Of a DNA stretch of 32,155 bases, positions 11,416-22,754 are shown one piece after another. Under the pieces are notes generated by a model that did not search any database, was not told where the DNA came from, and saw only the letters and a program-made list of their open reading frames with translations. The stretch covers positions 6,524-38,678 of the forward strand of contig MFNE01000012.1 in assembly GCA_001783695.1 (NCBI GenBank). Direction: 5' to 3'. Both the position numbers and the translations under genes were made by a program. The stretch's first letter is position 1. Every line of letters starts with the position of its first letter. Source of the DNA: Candidatus Lambdaproteobacteria bacterium RIFOXYD2_FULL_50_16. GTDB lineage: Bacteria > SAR324 > XYD2-FULL-50-16.

Positions 11416-12393
11416 TTAATGTTGCAGCTCGCCTGTTTTTAAATCAACCCGAATGGTTTTAGCCGCTTGCGGGGGGATGTCATAGGTCAGCACGGCCATA
11501 CCCGAACCCACGTCAATAAATTCGATTCCGTCCATCACCGCCAAAATCTCCACCTGCCCTTCGCGGTAGTCGGCAGTTTGGAAAGGCTTAACCACCGCCT
11601 TGAGTCTTGCATACCCTCGATCGTTGAGTTTGATTACTTCGGGGAAGACGATCTTGTCGATTTCTACACTTATATAAACCTCCCCCGTGCGGGCCACGTT
11701 GCGCCCGGTCTTTACGTCAATCATTTGCAGGGTTAACTCAATCTCTGTGGTCCGGCCAGGCACGGGGACATTAAACTTGGAACGGTCAGGGCTGATCGTT
11801 AAACGATAGGGGAGAGGGCTTACTTTTTCAGAAATCGAACCTTTGCGGCTAAGGTTTTGGATGCGGTTGCCCGGCTTAAGGTCCATCTCTTCGTCTTCGT
11901 TTTGCACCGAAATCAAACCCGAGGAGAGGGAAAGATCTAGTTTATCATTACCCTGACTCATGACCATGCTGGTCCCTTTGATCCCAATGGTGGCCGTTGG
12001 GGTGGATATCTTGGTGGTTTGTTTGCCAGGAAGGAACTTACCCCAGAAGCTACCTACTTTTAACTTAAAGTCATGTAAAAATCGGCGGCTGCCTTTTTTG
12101 GTCTCTTCTGATTTTTCAATGATAAACTGAGTATCTTGGAAAAGCCGAATTTCCGAACCATCCCTAAAGATAATGGTTGCTCTACTGTCTTTGCCGGTAA
12201 CCACCACGTCCTGATCGTTAAGGATCAAGCCGGTCCGGGCTGGAATTTTGCGGGTTTCGCGGATCACCTGCACCGTCCCTGAAACCTGTCCAAAACTGGC
12301 CACAGCGTCCACCGACCAAGCACTGGTCGGAGCCCAAACTAAAAACAGAGCCAAGATCAGATAACTTGTTTTTATGCGGGACAAGGGTTTCAT
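11416..12393 (-). CDS. Secreted FecR-domain protein
   Basis: The 325-residue product starts with a clear Sec signal peptide (MKPLSR.. basic start, hydrophobic YLILALFLVW, PTSAWS-VDA cleavage-like site at ~26). It is followed by a FecR-type beta domain (~30-165): GQVSGTVQVIR, LNDQDVVVTG, DSRATIIFRDGSEIRLF and a second repeat-like ISTPTATIGIKGTSM ... SSGLISVQN. The remaining ~150 residues are beta-rich and unrecognised. It lacks the cytoplasmic anti-sigma segment and TM helix of the FecR signal transducer, and no sigma factor or TonB receptor is nearby. It is more likely a periplasmic or surface protein using the FecR fold. It has its own 141-bp upstream gap behind tsaE. Confidence 0.8.
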   Translation of the reverse strand: MKPLSRIKTSYLILALFLVWAPTSAWSVDAVASFGQVSGTVQVIRETRKIPARTGLILNDQDVVVTGKDSRATIIFRDGSEIRLFQDTQFIIEKSEETKKGSRRFLHDFKLKVGSFWGKFLPGKQTTKISTPTATIGIKGTSMVMSQGNDKLDLSLSSGLISVQNEDEEMDLKPGNRIQNLSRKGSISEKVSPLPYRLTISPDRSKFNVPVPGRTTEIELTLQMIDVKTGRNVARTGEVYISVEIDKIVFPEVIKLNDRGYARLKAVVKPFQTADYREGQVEILAVMDGIEFIDVGSGMAVLTYDIPPQAAKTIRVDLKTGELQH

Positions 12394-12534
12394 AACCGTC
12401 TCTTGAGGATTGTCGGCAAAGAATCTACTTAAGGGTTCTACTTAAACTTCAGTTGCAAATTGCATACTAATCTAAAGTCCTCGGCGTGATTATCTCCCAT
12501 ATTAGGTGATTTGGCCAAGTAATTTTAACCCAGT
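12394..12534. promoter_or_regulatory. Gap between tsaE and the FecR-domain gene, with direct repeat
   Basis: This AT-rich 141-bp region contains a 9-bp direct repeat, TCTACTTAA, at 12424-12432 and 12437-12445 (start-to-start 13 bp), followed by the near-palindrome TGCAAATTGCA. It is a candidate promoter/operator for the FecR-domain gene. It is also near where gene direction switches around dnaA. No canonical DnaA box was seen. Confidence 0.3.
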
Positions 12535-12954
12535 TTACCTTGGATTGCGTGTTATTTGGTAGGCTCTTTGGCCCTGGCTCTCGGTTAGGGTGACCACTAA
12601 ATCACAGGCCCTTAGCACCAAATTATATTTCCCTGCCCATTCGATCCAACTGGCTCGGTCTGGGTCTTCTAAAGATTCCCAAAGACCAATTTCGTCGAGT
12701 TGGTCTTGGTTTTCTAGTCGATACAAGTCGAAATGGTCGATTTGGTAGGGTCCACTTTGGTAGGACAGGCAAAGGGCAAAACTGGGGCTGGCTGCTTGAG
12801 AGGGGAGATGCGGATCCATAAGCTCTAATAACGCTTTGATTAAAAAGGTTTTGCCCAGGCCTAGGTCCCCTTCGAAGGCTAATTTGGTTTTACTTAAACT
12901 TAAGGGCCCAAGCTCTTTAAAAAAAGCTAGCACACCCTCGAAATCAGTATCCAT
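12535..12954 (-). CDS. tsaE: tRNA threonylcarbamoyladenosine biosynthesis ATPase TsaE
   Basis: TsaE is the small ATPase that works with TsaB and TsaD to make t6A37 in ANN-decoding tRNAs. The 139-residue protein has Walker A GDLGLGKT (29-36; the usual form is GDLGAGKT), the SPSFAL block (56-61), IDHFDLYRL (72-80) and the terminal IEWAGK (104-109). Length is normal. It starts at an ATG 110 bp from dnaA on the opposite strand. tsaB and tsaD are not in the window. The call is confident from motif order. Confidence 0.93.
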   Translation of the reverse strand: MDTDFEGVLAFFKELGPLSLSKTKLAFEGDLGLGKTFLIKALLELMDPHLPSQAASPSFALCLSYQSGPYQIDHFDLYRLENQDQLDEIGLWESLEDPDRASWIEWAGKYNLVLRACDLVVTLTESQGQRAYQITRNPR

Positions 12955-13064
12955 CTGCCTTAGGGGGGAATAGGAAATATATTTAAAAAACTGACTTAAC
13001 GAATCGACTTTCTTTCTATAAGGTTGAACCCTAATCTGTCTAATCCTGCTTGCCCTTTAGTTTG
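12955..13064. promoter_or_regulatory. Divergent tsaE/dnaA promoter region
   Basis: This 110-bp AT-rich gap lies between divergent tsaE and dnaA. A -10-like TATAAG sits at 13017-13022, about 43 bp before the dnaA ATG, without a good -35. No TTATCCACA-type DnaA box was seen. It marks the switch from mainly leftward to rightward genes, so the origin may lie here or between dnaA and dnaN. Confidence 0.4.
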
Positions 13065-14408
13065 ATGAATCAGACCGAGATCGAAAACCGGTTTTCTGAG
13101 CTCAAAAGCCGACTCAAAGAAGAACTAGAGCCCGACGAATTTGAGGCTTGGGTTTTACCTTTGGAGTTGGTCTCCATTACTCCGTCCAAGGTAGAATTAG
13201 GTGGGATGAATCAATTTTTTTGTAACTTCATCAAAAACCACCACCAGCCCTTACTTCGCGAGAAGATTTTTTTAGGGTTTGAATCCTTAGGATTAGAAAA
13301 AGATTTTGCCCTCTCGATCCAGGTTGGCAATCTCAAGTCCAATAAAAAAGGCCAAAAGGCGCATCCCTTAACCAAGGTAGATTTAGACTTTGGGTTTAAT
13401 CCGAAATATAGCTTTGATCATTTTGTAAACGGCGGGAACTCAGACATGGCCTTTGCCGCCGCCCGCTCGGTGGGGGACAATATTAAGAGCAGTCAATATA
13501 ACCCCTTATTTATATGTGGGGATGTGGGTTTAGGTAAGACTCATCTATTGCAAGCGATCGGACTTCGCGGGATCGAAACCGCACAAACCGAACGAATCCG
13601 CTACGCTACCTGCCAGGAATTTATAAACGAGGTTATCGAGGGGATCCGTTTTCAAAAAATTGCTAAAGTTCGGGCTAAGTATCGGAATGTGGACCTACTT
13701 TTGATCGACGACATCCAATTTTTAGAAAACAAAGAAGCCACGCAAGAGGAATTTTTCCACCTCTTTAACGACCTGATCCACAATAAAAAACAGATTGTAG
13801 TCACCAGTGACCGTTATCCTCGAGAGATCAAACACCTAGAGGAACGACTTGTTAGCCGGTTTAATTCCGGGATGGTTGCCCGGATTTACCCCCCTGATTT
13901 GGAAACCCGGGCGGCTATCATTCGCGACAAAGCGACCACTAAGGGATTGCCCTTAAGTGAGGAGATCATCCGCTTTTTAGCCAATACCATTAAATCAAAC
14001 GTAAGGGACCTTGAGGGAATCTTGGTGCATATTGAGGCTAATAAAAGTCTCTTAGGCCAAGAAATAACCCTTGAACAGGTTAAACGGGTCCTAAAAGAGG
14101 TTTTAAACCTAGAGTCTGACCCAAAGAGTTTAGAAAATATTATTAAAATGGTTTCTAGTCGTTTTGACGTTAAACCTTCAGATCTTAAGTCAGACAAACG
14201 GACCCAAGAAATATCCAAGCCTCGGCAGATTGCTATGTACATCTGTAGAGAAGCGACCGATTTTTCCTTTCCGGCGATTGCCGAACATTTTGGTGGGAAA
14301 AATCACACAACAGTTATTCAAGCCCATAAAAAAACCAAAGAGTTAATCGACAACGATCCCGAGATTCGACAAACTATCAACGCCATTTTGAGGGAAATCT
14401 CGACTTAA
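13065..14408 (+). CDS. dnaA: Chromosomal replication initiator DnaA
   Basis: DnaA binds oriC, melts it and loads the helicase. The ATG at 13065 is preferred; the frame is open to a TTG at 13050, but ATG gives the usual N-terminus (NQTEIENRFSELKSRL) and 447 residues. Domain I spans ~1-80 and a short linker follows. The AAA+ domain begins with NPKYSFDHFV, with Walker A GDVGLGKT (152-159) and Walker B LLLIDDIQF (~211-219). Sensor-type SRFNSG and the C-terminal DNA-binding helix-turn-helix with FGGKNHTTV (from ~409) are intact; that signature is FGG(R/K)(D/N)HTTV in the family. It leads dnaA-dnaN-recF-gyrB. Confidence 0.98.
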   Translation: MNQTEIENRFSELKSRLKEELEPDEFEAWVLPLELVSITPSKVELGGMNQFFCNFIKNHHQPLLREKIFLGFESLGLEKDFALSIQVGNLKSNKKGQKAHPLTKVDLDFGFNPKYSFDHFVNGGNSDMAFAAARSVGDNIKSSQYNPLFICGDVGLGKTHLLQAIGLRGIETAQTERIRYATCQEFINEVIEGIRFQKIAKVRAKYRNVDLLLIDDIQFLENKEATQEEFFHLFNDLIHNKKQIVVTSDRYPREIKHLEERLVSRFNSGMVARIYPPDLETRAAIIRDKATTKGLPLSEEIIRFLANTIKSNVRDLEGILVHIEANKSLLGQEITLEQVKRVLKEVLNLESDPKSLENIIKMVSSRFDVKPSDLKSDKRTQEISKPRQIAMYICREATDFSFPAIAEHFGGKNHTTVIQAHKKTKELIDNDPEIRQTINAILREIST

Positions 14409-14537
14409 CCCTGTGTTTAATTTAGATTAGGTTTACCCTATTAAGCACAGTTTAAAACCTAGGGAAGGTCTGGTTTTAAACTCATACGTTTTAATTAGTT
14501 AGCGAATAAGTAAAACGAACCATCGACTACGAATACT
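14409..14537. other. dnaA-dnaN gap with stacked inverted repeats; candidate oriC element
   Basis: This 129-bp AT-rich gap contains two adjacent dyads. The first is CTGTGTTTAAT (14411-14421) against ATTAAGCACAG (14440-14450), one mismatch. The second is a perfect 10-bp GTTTAAAACC (14450-14459) / GGTTTTAAAC (14472-14481). A third overlapping pairing is TAGGTTT (14428-14434) with AAACCTA. The arms of the first dyad contain TTAAGCACA and TTAAACACA, which are one and two mismatches from the DnaA box TTATCCACA (N allowed at position 5). No T-run follows the stems, so a plain terminator is less likely. oriC function is inferred from position only. Confidence 0.4.
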
Positions 14538-15652
14538 ATGAAGATAAGAGTAGAAAAGAGAACTTTACTAGATGCTTTAGGCTTGGTTCAAGCTATTTGC
14601 AGTAAAGCGACTTCTGAACATATCATCAATAATCTTTTGATTAAAACCAGTTCTGGTGGGGTGACTTTAAGGGCAACCAACTATGAACTGACCTTTGAAG
14701 GTAGTTTTCCTGCCGAGATATTACAAGAAGGGGAAATCTGTTTAAACTCAACTAAACTGTTTAATTTGGTGAGAAACTTCCAGGGTTTAGAGATTGAGTT
14801 CAATTCAACCCCGCAAAACTGGGTTTTTCTAACCAGCGGAAGTTCCCAAGTAAAGTTACCTGGGATCGATCCAGAGATGTATCCGCCGATTGATTTTAAA
14901 GAGCTTGAGTGTCATTTCAAATTTGACAGCAACCTACTTAAAACTGCCATTGAACGGACCTATTTTGCGATTGGTGAAAATGAGTCTCGTAAAAATTTAA
15001 TGGGTTTAAACCTAGAGATAATTGGTTCGGACCAGCTTCGATGGATGGGGGCAGACGCTTTTAGGATCAGCCAAATCATCACCAACACCCCTTCGACCTT
15101 GGATCTAAAAGGAAACATTATTATCCCCAAGAAAAGCCTACCTGAAATTAAAAAAATTATTGATTTCAGTGCAGGTGAAGTGGATATCTCTTTTGATGAA
15201 AGTGTTTTCCAGGTTTTTACCTCTCAAGTTAAGTTTAAAACCCGGTTGATTGAAGCCGAGTTTCCTAACCTAGAAAGTCTGCTTTCTCAAGTAGCCCCCA
15301 TTCAGATCAATCTTCCAAAACAGGATTTGATCAACGCAGTTAACATTTTGAACACCTTGACCGATACCGACCACAACGCAGTGATGAAGTTGAGCTTAGG
15401 TTCAGGTGAAGTGGTGGTTGAATCACAAAAGTTGGAATATGGAGAAGCAAACGACCGTATTGCTTGTGATTATAGGGGGGAAGAGATGGCGATAGGCCTA
15501 AATATCCAATTTTTACTAGAAGCCCTTAGGGCCTTTGATCAAGCTCCAGGCGAGATGGTAACCTTTCATGTGATTGGACCAGTGGCCCCCTTGATGATTA
15601 CCTCAGCAGGGTGGGAACAATACAAGTCGATTTTAATGCCTGTTAAAATCAA

Positions 15653-15659
<7 letters not shown>
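14538..15659 (+). CDS. dnaN: DNA polymerase III beta sliding clamp DnaN
   Basis: The 373-residue protein is the ring-shaped processivity clamp. It starts MKIRVEKRTLLDAL and is made of three similar ~120-residue clamp folds. Recognisable points are ATNYELTFEG in domain 1, the GENESRKNLMGLNLEI segment in domain 2 (~155-170), and the end of domain 3, where the family's hydrophobic cleft sequence MPVKIKW closes the protein (family form MPM R/K). Length is normal. It lies downstream of dnaA, and its final codons overlap recF by 7 nt, so the two are probably translationally coupled. Confidence 0.97.
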
Positions 15660-19112
<3,453 letters not shown>

Positions 19113-19115
19113 GCC

Positions 19116-19141
19116 AATCCCCCCAAGGGGGGGATTTTTTT
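19116..19141 (+). terminator. Rho-independent terminator after gyrB
   Basis: A C-rich arm (19119-19124) pairs with a G-rich arm (19127-19133), closed by AAT/ATT, and is followed by seven T (19135-19141). It lies 3 bp after the gyrB stop and should end the dnaA-to-gyrB transcript. Confidence 0.9.
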
Positions 19142-19215
19142 AGCGCAATAGGTACAACATTTTTTTATAAACCCACCTTCCATCCCTCAAACAACAACAA
19201 AAATTTCCCCCATAC

Positions 19216-19245
19216 TTGTCATAGTAAAGGTTCTTGGGGTATTTT
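19216..19245 (+). promoter_or_regulatory. Candidate promoter of the K+ uptake operon
   Basis: TTGTCA (19216-19221) is followed after 18 bp by TATTTT (19240-19245). It lies between the gyrB terminator and the channel gene. If real, transcription would begin near 19252, so translation could not begin at the TTG at 19234, supporting the TTG at 19309 as start. Confidence 0.4.
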
Positions 19246-19308
19246 CAGACTAGCCAAAACTCGATTCTAGGTTCCTCAAAAGCCAACCTTTCAGTAAGGT
19301 TAAACCTA

Positions 19309-21321
19309 TTGGTAACGCAAGTTCCTGCCTATTCCCGATTTTCCTACGTGGGGCTGGAGGGGGTTCTGTTGACCCTGTTTCCAACGCCCTTTTTGCTAGT
19401 TAGCTGGGGCCCAGCGAACTGGGGCTGGGCTTGGCCGTGGATATTGGCCGGGGTGGCTTCTGGGTCGGGACTTGGGGCTGGCCTCGCCCTATACCGTTTT
19501 ATCACCTGGGGTAAATTTTTTAGCAGCCTAGGCCTCTGCGCCTTGGCCGCATTGACCTCATCTCACTGGATCACCGATCCCTTTGCCGCCTTTTTGGGAG
19601 CGATAGGTTTTATTTTTATTGGTTTTTCGCTATTCCAATTCAAGCCCCATTTAAATCCAGAAAAAACAAGCGACTCTCAGGTCCGTGCCGACCAAAGGTT
19701 ACTTTGGGGGTTGATCAGTCTATTGACCCTGTCCACTTGGATACTGCTCTTTACCCCAATCGAAGAAATCCTTACCCGCGCCGTACTATTAACCACCTTT
19801 GGATTGGTTTTGGTCTTAGGGGCCCGCTGGGCTTGGCTCTTAAGAAAAAAGAAAATCCTCTTAATACTGGCCGCTGTGTTGGTTTTGGGTGGTGTCTTAG
19901 CGTGGCTTTCAGCCGCCTCGTTACTAGTCTTGAGCGCGACTGGAAGTGCTTTGCTTTGGCGAATTTTACTAAAGTCCCAGACCTTTTCATCGCGGGTTCA
20001 ACTCTGGCGACCTAAAGCAATGGTCAATCCCGCCCAGATCTTGCCAATCACTTTCTTTTTATTGTGCCTTATCGGCAGTTTCCTCTTGGCCTTGCCAGGG
20101 GCCTCAACCCAAGGGATTTCGATTTTAGATGCGGCTTTTACCTCGGTGAGCGCAGTTTGTGTTACGGGCCTGATTGTCTTGGATACCCCCAAAGACTTCA
20201 CCGGCTTAGGCCTGGGGATTATTTTAATTCTAATCCAGCTGGGTGGTTTGGGGATCATGAGTTTAACCACACTAGCCCTACACGCCATTGGCCAGCGGTT
20301 AAGCCTCAAACAAGAGCGGCTAATGGTGGCCGTAACTCAAACTGACCGTTCTGATTTGATTACGTCTTTAGTTTTTATCATTAAATTCACCTTGGTCTGT
20401 GAGTTAAGTGGCGCGGTGCTGCTCACCTTGCTTATACACGGGGAGGGCCAGGGTTGGGGGGCCGCTTTATGGCAGGGACTGTTTACGGCGGTATCAGCCT
20501 TTTGCAACGCCGGGTTTGCCCTATGGAGCGATAGTTTGATCCCGTACCAGCAAAACATTTTTATCTTACAAACCGTGTCATTTTTGATCATCCTCGGCGG
20601 ATTAGCCCCGGCAACCTGTCTGATGGCTCCCCGCTGGATCAAGGGCGAGCCGATCCCCCTTGCCTTTCGGATTCCCTTGGTGACAACGGCGGTATTGTTG
20701 GGTTCGGGGACCCTGCTGCTGTTGATGTTTGAGTGGAACGGGTTTTTAAGCGGACTCAGTTGGGTGGATAAACTCAGCAACGCTTGGTTTCAATCGGTTA
20801 CTTTGCGCACCGCCGGTTTTAATTCGGTGGACTTAGCTCAAATTAGTGGACCGACTTATTTGATTATGTTGCTTTTTATGATTATCGGCGGCAGCCCGGG
20901 GGGCACTGCGGGCGGGGTGAAAACCGCTACATTTGGTGTTTTAGCCCTTATTTTTTGGGCGACAGTCACTGGCAAATCGAAGGTGATTGTGCAAAACCGA
21001 CGCATTCCCCCCGAACTGGTCTATCGGGCCATAGCGATCTTGGTCGGCTACGGGGTGGTGGGGCTGTCCCTTTTGATGATGTTGGAGGTCACCCAACCGC
21101 AGATCCCCGCTTGGGAGTTAGTGTTTGAGACGGTCTCAGCGATAGGTACAGTGGGTTTGAGTGTAGGGGCCACCTCGCAGCTTGATGAGGTGGGCAAAAT
21201 CATCGTGATGTTTGCTATGTTCGCCGGACGCATCGGCCCGGTGACTCTGTTTATGATGCTTCATATCGAACCGAGCCGTTCTATGTCCCAATATACCGAT
21301 GCCAAAATCGCCCTCACCTGA
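19309..21321 (+). CDS. TrkH/KtrB-type potassium channel subunit with long N-terminal membrane extension
   Basis: This is the ion-conducting subunit of a Ktr/Trk K+ uptake system. The C-terminal ~430 residues form the four-repeat TrkH/KtrB fold, with selectivity-filter loops SAVCVTGLI, SAFCNAGFAL, SVTLRTAGFNS and SAIGTVGLSVG, and the GGSPGGTAGGVKT intramembrane-loop motif. About 240 residues precede this core, with seven or so further hydrophobic segments, which E. coli TrkH and Bacillus KtrB lack. The frame is open to a TTG at 19234. I chose the TTG at 19309 because TAAGG stands 9 bp upstream and a candidate promoter overlaps 19234. ktrA follows 11 bp later behind a strong GGAGG. Confidence 0.88.
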   Translation: MVTQVPAYSRFSYVGLEGVLLTLFPTPFLLVSWGPANWGWAWPWILAGVASGSGLGAGLALYRFITWGKFFSSLGLCALAALTSSHWITDPFAAFLGAIGFIFIGFSLFQFKPHLNPEKTSDSQVRADQRLLWGLISLLTLSTWILLFTPIEEILTRAVLLTTFGLVLVLGARWAWLLRKKKILLILAAVLVLGGVLAWLSAASLLVLSATGSALLWRILLKSQTFSSRVQLWRPKAMVNPAQILPITFFLLCLIGSFLLALPGASTQGISILDAAFTSVSAVCVTGLIVLDTPKDFTGLGLGIILILIQLGGLGIMSLTTLALHAIGQRLSLKQERLMVAVTQTDRSDLITSLVFIIKFTLVCELSGAVLLTLLIHGEGQGWGAALWQGLFTAVSAFCNAGFALWSDSLIPYQQNIFILQTVSFLIILGGLAPATCLMAPRWIKGEPIPLAFRIPLVTTAVLLGSGTLLLLMFEWNGFLSGLSWVDKLSNAWFQSVTLRTAGFNSVDLAQISGPTYLIMLLFMIIGGSPGGTAGGVKTATFGVLALIFWATVTGKSKVIVQNRRIPPELVYRAIAILVGYGVVGLSLLMMLEVTQPQIPAWELVFETVSAIGTVGLSVGATSQLDEVGKIIVMFAMFAGRIGPVTLFMMLHIEPSRSMSQYTDAKIALT

Positions 21322-21332
21322 TTGGAGGAAAC

Positions 21333-21995
21333 ATGTTGCAGCAAATCTTGATAATTGGTCTGGGGCATTTTGGTATGTCTTTGGCCCGGGCATTGTCAGA
21401 TAAAGGGGCCGAGATCTTGGCGATTGATACCAACATTCAGCTGATCAACGAGGTTTCCTTGTTTGTGGCCGATGCGGTTTGTATGGATGCCACTGACGAA
21501 GCCGAGTTGGCCAAGTTAGAGCCATGGAAAAGGGACGCGGCGGTCTGTTGTATCGGTGACGATTCCAAGGAGGCTTCGATTATTGTCACCGCACTTTTAC
21601 GCCAGATGGGAACAAAACTGGTGGTTTCCAGGGCTAATGACGCGGTGCACCAACGTATTTTACAATTAGTTGGAGCCCACCAAATCCTCAATCCAGAGCA
21701 AGAGTTTGGCAAACGCTTCGCCAATCGCTTACTTTTCCGACACCTCATGGCTGACGCCCCTTTAGGGGATGATTTACAGCTCGCCGAGGTAATGGTGCGC
21801 GCAGAAATTGTTGGGCAAAATCTAGCTGAATTAAAATTACCCAAGCGTTTCGGTGTCTTGGTGGTTGGTGTCCGCCGGGGGCCGACGGGACGGATTTTGC
21901 AGCCCTCCCCTCACGAATCTTTGCAAGCGGATGACATCCTATTGGTCGTCGGCAATGAGGAAGCCATTCCCAAATTTTTAAAGGGGATCGCATGA
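21333..21995 (+). CDS. KtrA/TrkA-type RCK regulatory subunit of K+ uptake
   Basis: This 220-residue cytoplasmic protein has a Rossmann RCK-N domain with GLGHFG (9-14) and an acidic residue at the end of beta-2 (D32), which bind NAD(H) or ATP/ADP in the family. DATDEAELAKL and VSRAND are typical RCK-N blocks. An RCK-C (TrkA-C) domain follows (~135-220): AEVMVRAEIVGQNLAELKLP, then DDILLVVGNEE. A single RCK-N/RCK-C pair is the KtrA layout; E. coli TrkA has two. It would form the gating ring beneath the channel encoded just upstream. The ATG overlaps no gene; its 3' end overlaps the next ATG by 4 nt. Confidence 0.94.
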   Translation: MLQQILIIGLGHFGMSLARALSDKGAEILAIDTNIQLINEVSLFVADAVCMDATDEAELAKLEPWKRDAAVCCIGDDSKEASIIVTALLRQMGTKLVVSRANDAVHQRILQLVGAHQILNPEQEFGKRFANRLLFRHLMADAPLGDDLQLAEVMVRAEIVGQNLAELKLPKRFGVLVVGVRRGPTGRILQPSPHESLQADDILLVVGNEEAIPKFLKGIA

Positions 21996-22723
21996 ACCAT
22001 TTTGGCCAATCCTTAAAGCTGGCGCTTTGGGCATTGATTCTGTTGAATTTATTGATGGCTTTGGGGTCGATTTGGGTGTTTATGCGGATGTCGCCTGTCA
22101 TTGAATCCATTATTGACCGTAACGAAAAATCCCTACAAGCCTCAGAGGAAATGTTGTCCCAGTTGGCGTTGACCTCAAATCCAGCTAATTTGGAAGAGCA
22201 AGTAAAGGTCTTTGAAAACGCCTTAAAAAGGGCGATGAACAACATTACTGAACCCAATGAACCCGCGGTATTAGATCAAATCCAAGCCCAGTATCAGGAT
22301 GCTTTTGCCAACAAACCTCTGGCACGGGAGAGCGTAGTTGAGGCGATTGGTCAGCTTGGTCAAATCAACCGCCAAGCCATGTACGACGCTGATGTTCGGG
22401 CCAAACAACTTGGATTTGCGGGCGCATGGGGGGTTGTGTTTATGGCGTCAGGGGTTTTTTTGGCAGGTCTTTTACTGCAACGTTTTTTGGCACTTAATCT
22501 AGTGCGACCCTTAAATGAGATCCATGAGGTTTTGATGGCGCACCATGCGGGTGACCCTTACCGTCGAGCGGTGACCCAGGCCTTGCCCAATGATGTCCGG
22601 CCCGTATTAGACGAATTGAATCACTTTTTAGATCAGCTTGAAAAGGAGCATGCCCAACAAGGTTTCAAAAAACCGCAAATCAGTGGGAATACGGTGGTCG
22701 AGCCTACCCCGAGGGTTGGCTAA
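21992..22723 (+). CDS. Two-helix membrane protein, sensor-like with HAMP-like segment and no output domain
   Basis: The 243-residue product has an N-in membrane helix (9-31), a ~110-residue mostly helical, Glu/Gln-rich periplasmic region (32-140) and a second membrane helix (141-164). Then comes a HAMP-like stretch starting LNLVRPLNEIHEVLMAHHAGD (split as residues 168-188) and LNHFLDQLEKE. This is the front half of a chemoreceptor or sensor kinase, but the chain ends ~40 residues later without kinase, cyclase or receptor signalling domain. The ATG overlaps the ktrA stop (ATGA), so it is probably made with the K+ transporter. I do not recognise a named family. A role in K+ channel regulation is inference only. 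Confidence 0.75.
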   Translation: MNHFGQSLKLALWALILLNLLMALGSIWVFMRMSPVIESIIDRNEKSLQASEEMLSQLALTSNPANLEEQVKVFENALKRAMNNITEPNEPAVLDQIQAQYQDAFANKPLARESVVEAIGQLGQINRQAMYDADVRAKQLGFAGAWGVVFMASGVFLAGLLLQRFLALNLVRPLNEIHEVLMAHHAGDPYRRAVTQALPNDVRPVLDELNHFLDQLEKEHAQQGFKKPQISGNTVVEPTPRVG

Positions 22724-22754
22724 AAAAGAATAAGGGTAAGATAAAAAAACAAAC

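Noticed and set aside
22724-22754. Terminator between the convergent membrane-protein and Nudix genes
   Set aside because: An A-run is present but I could not find a stem of useful strength.
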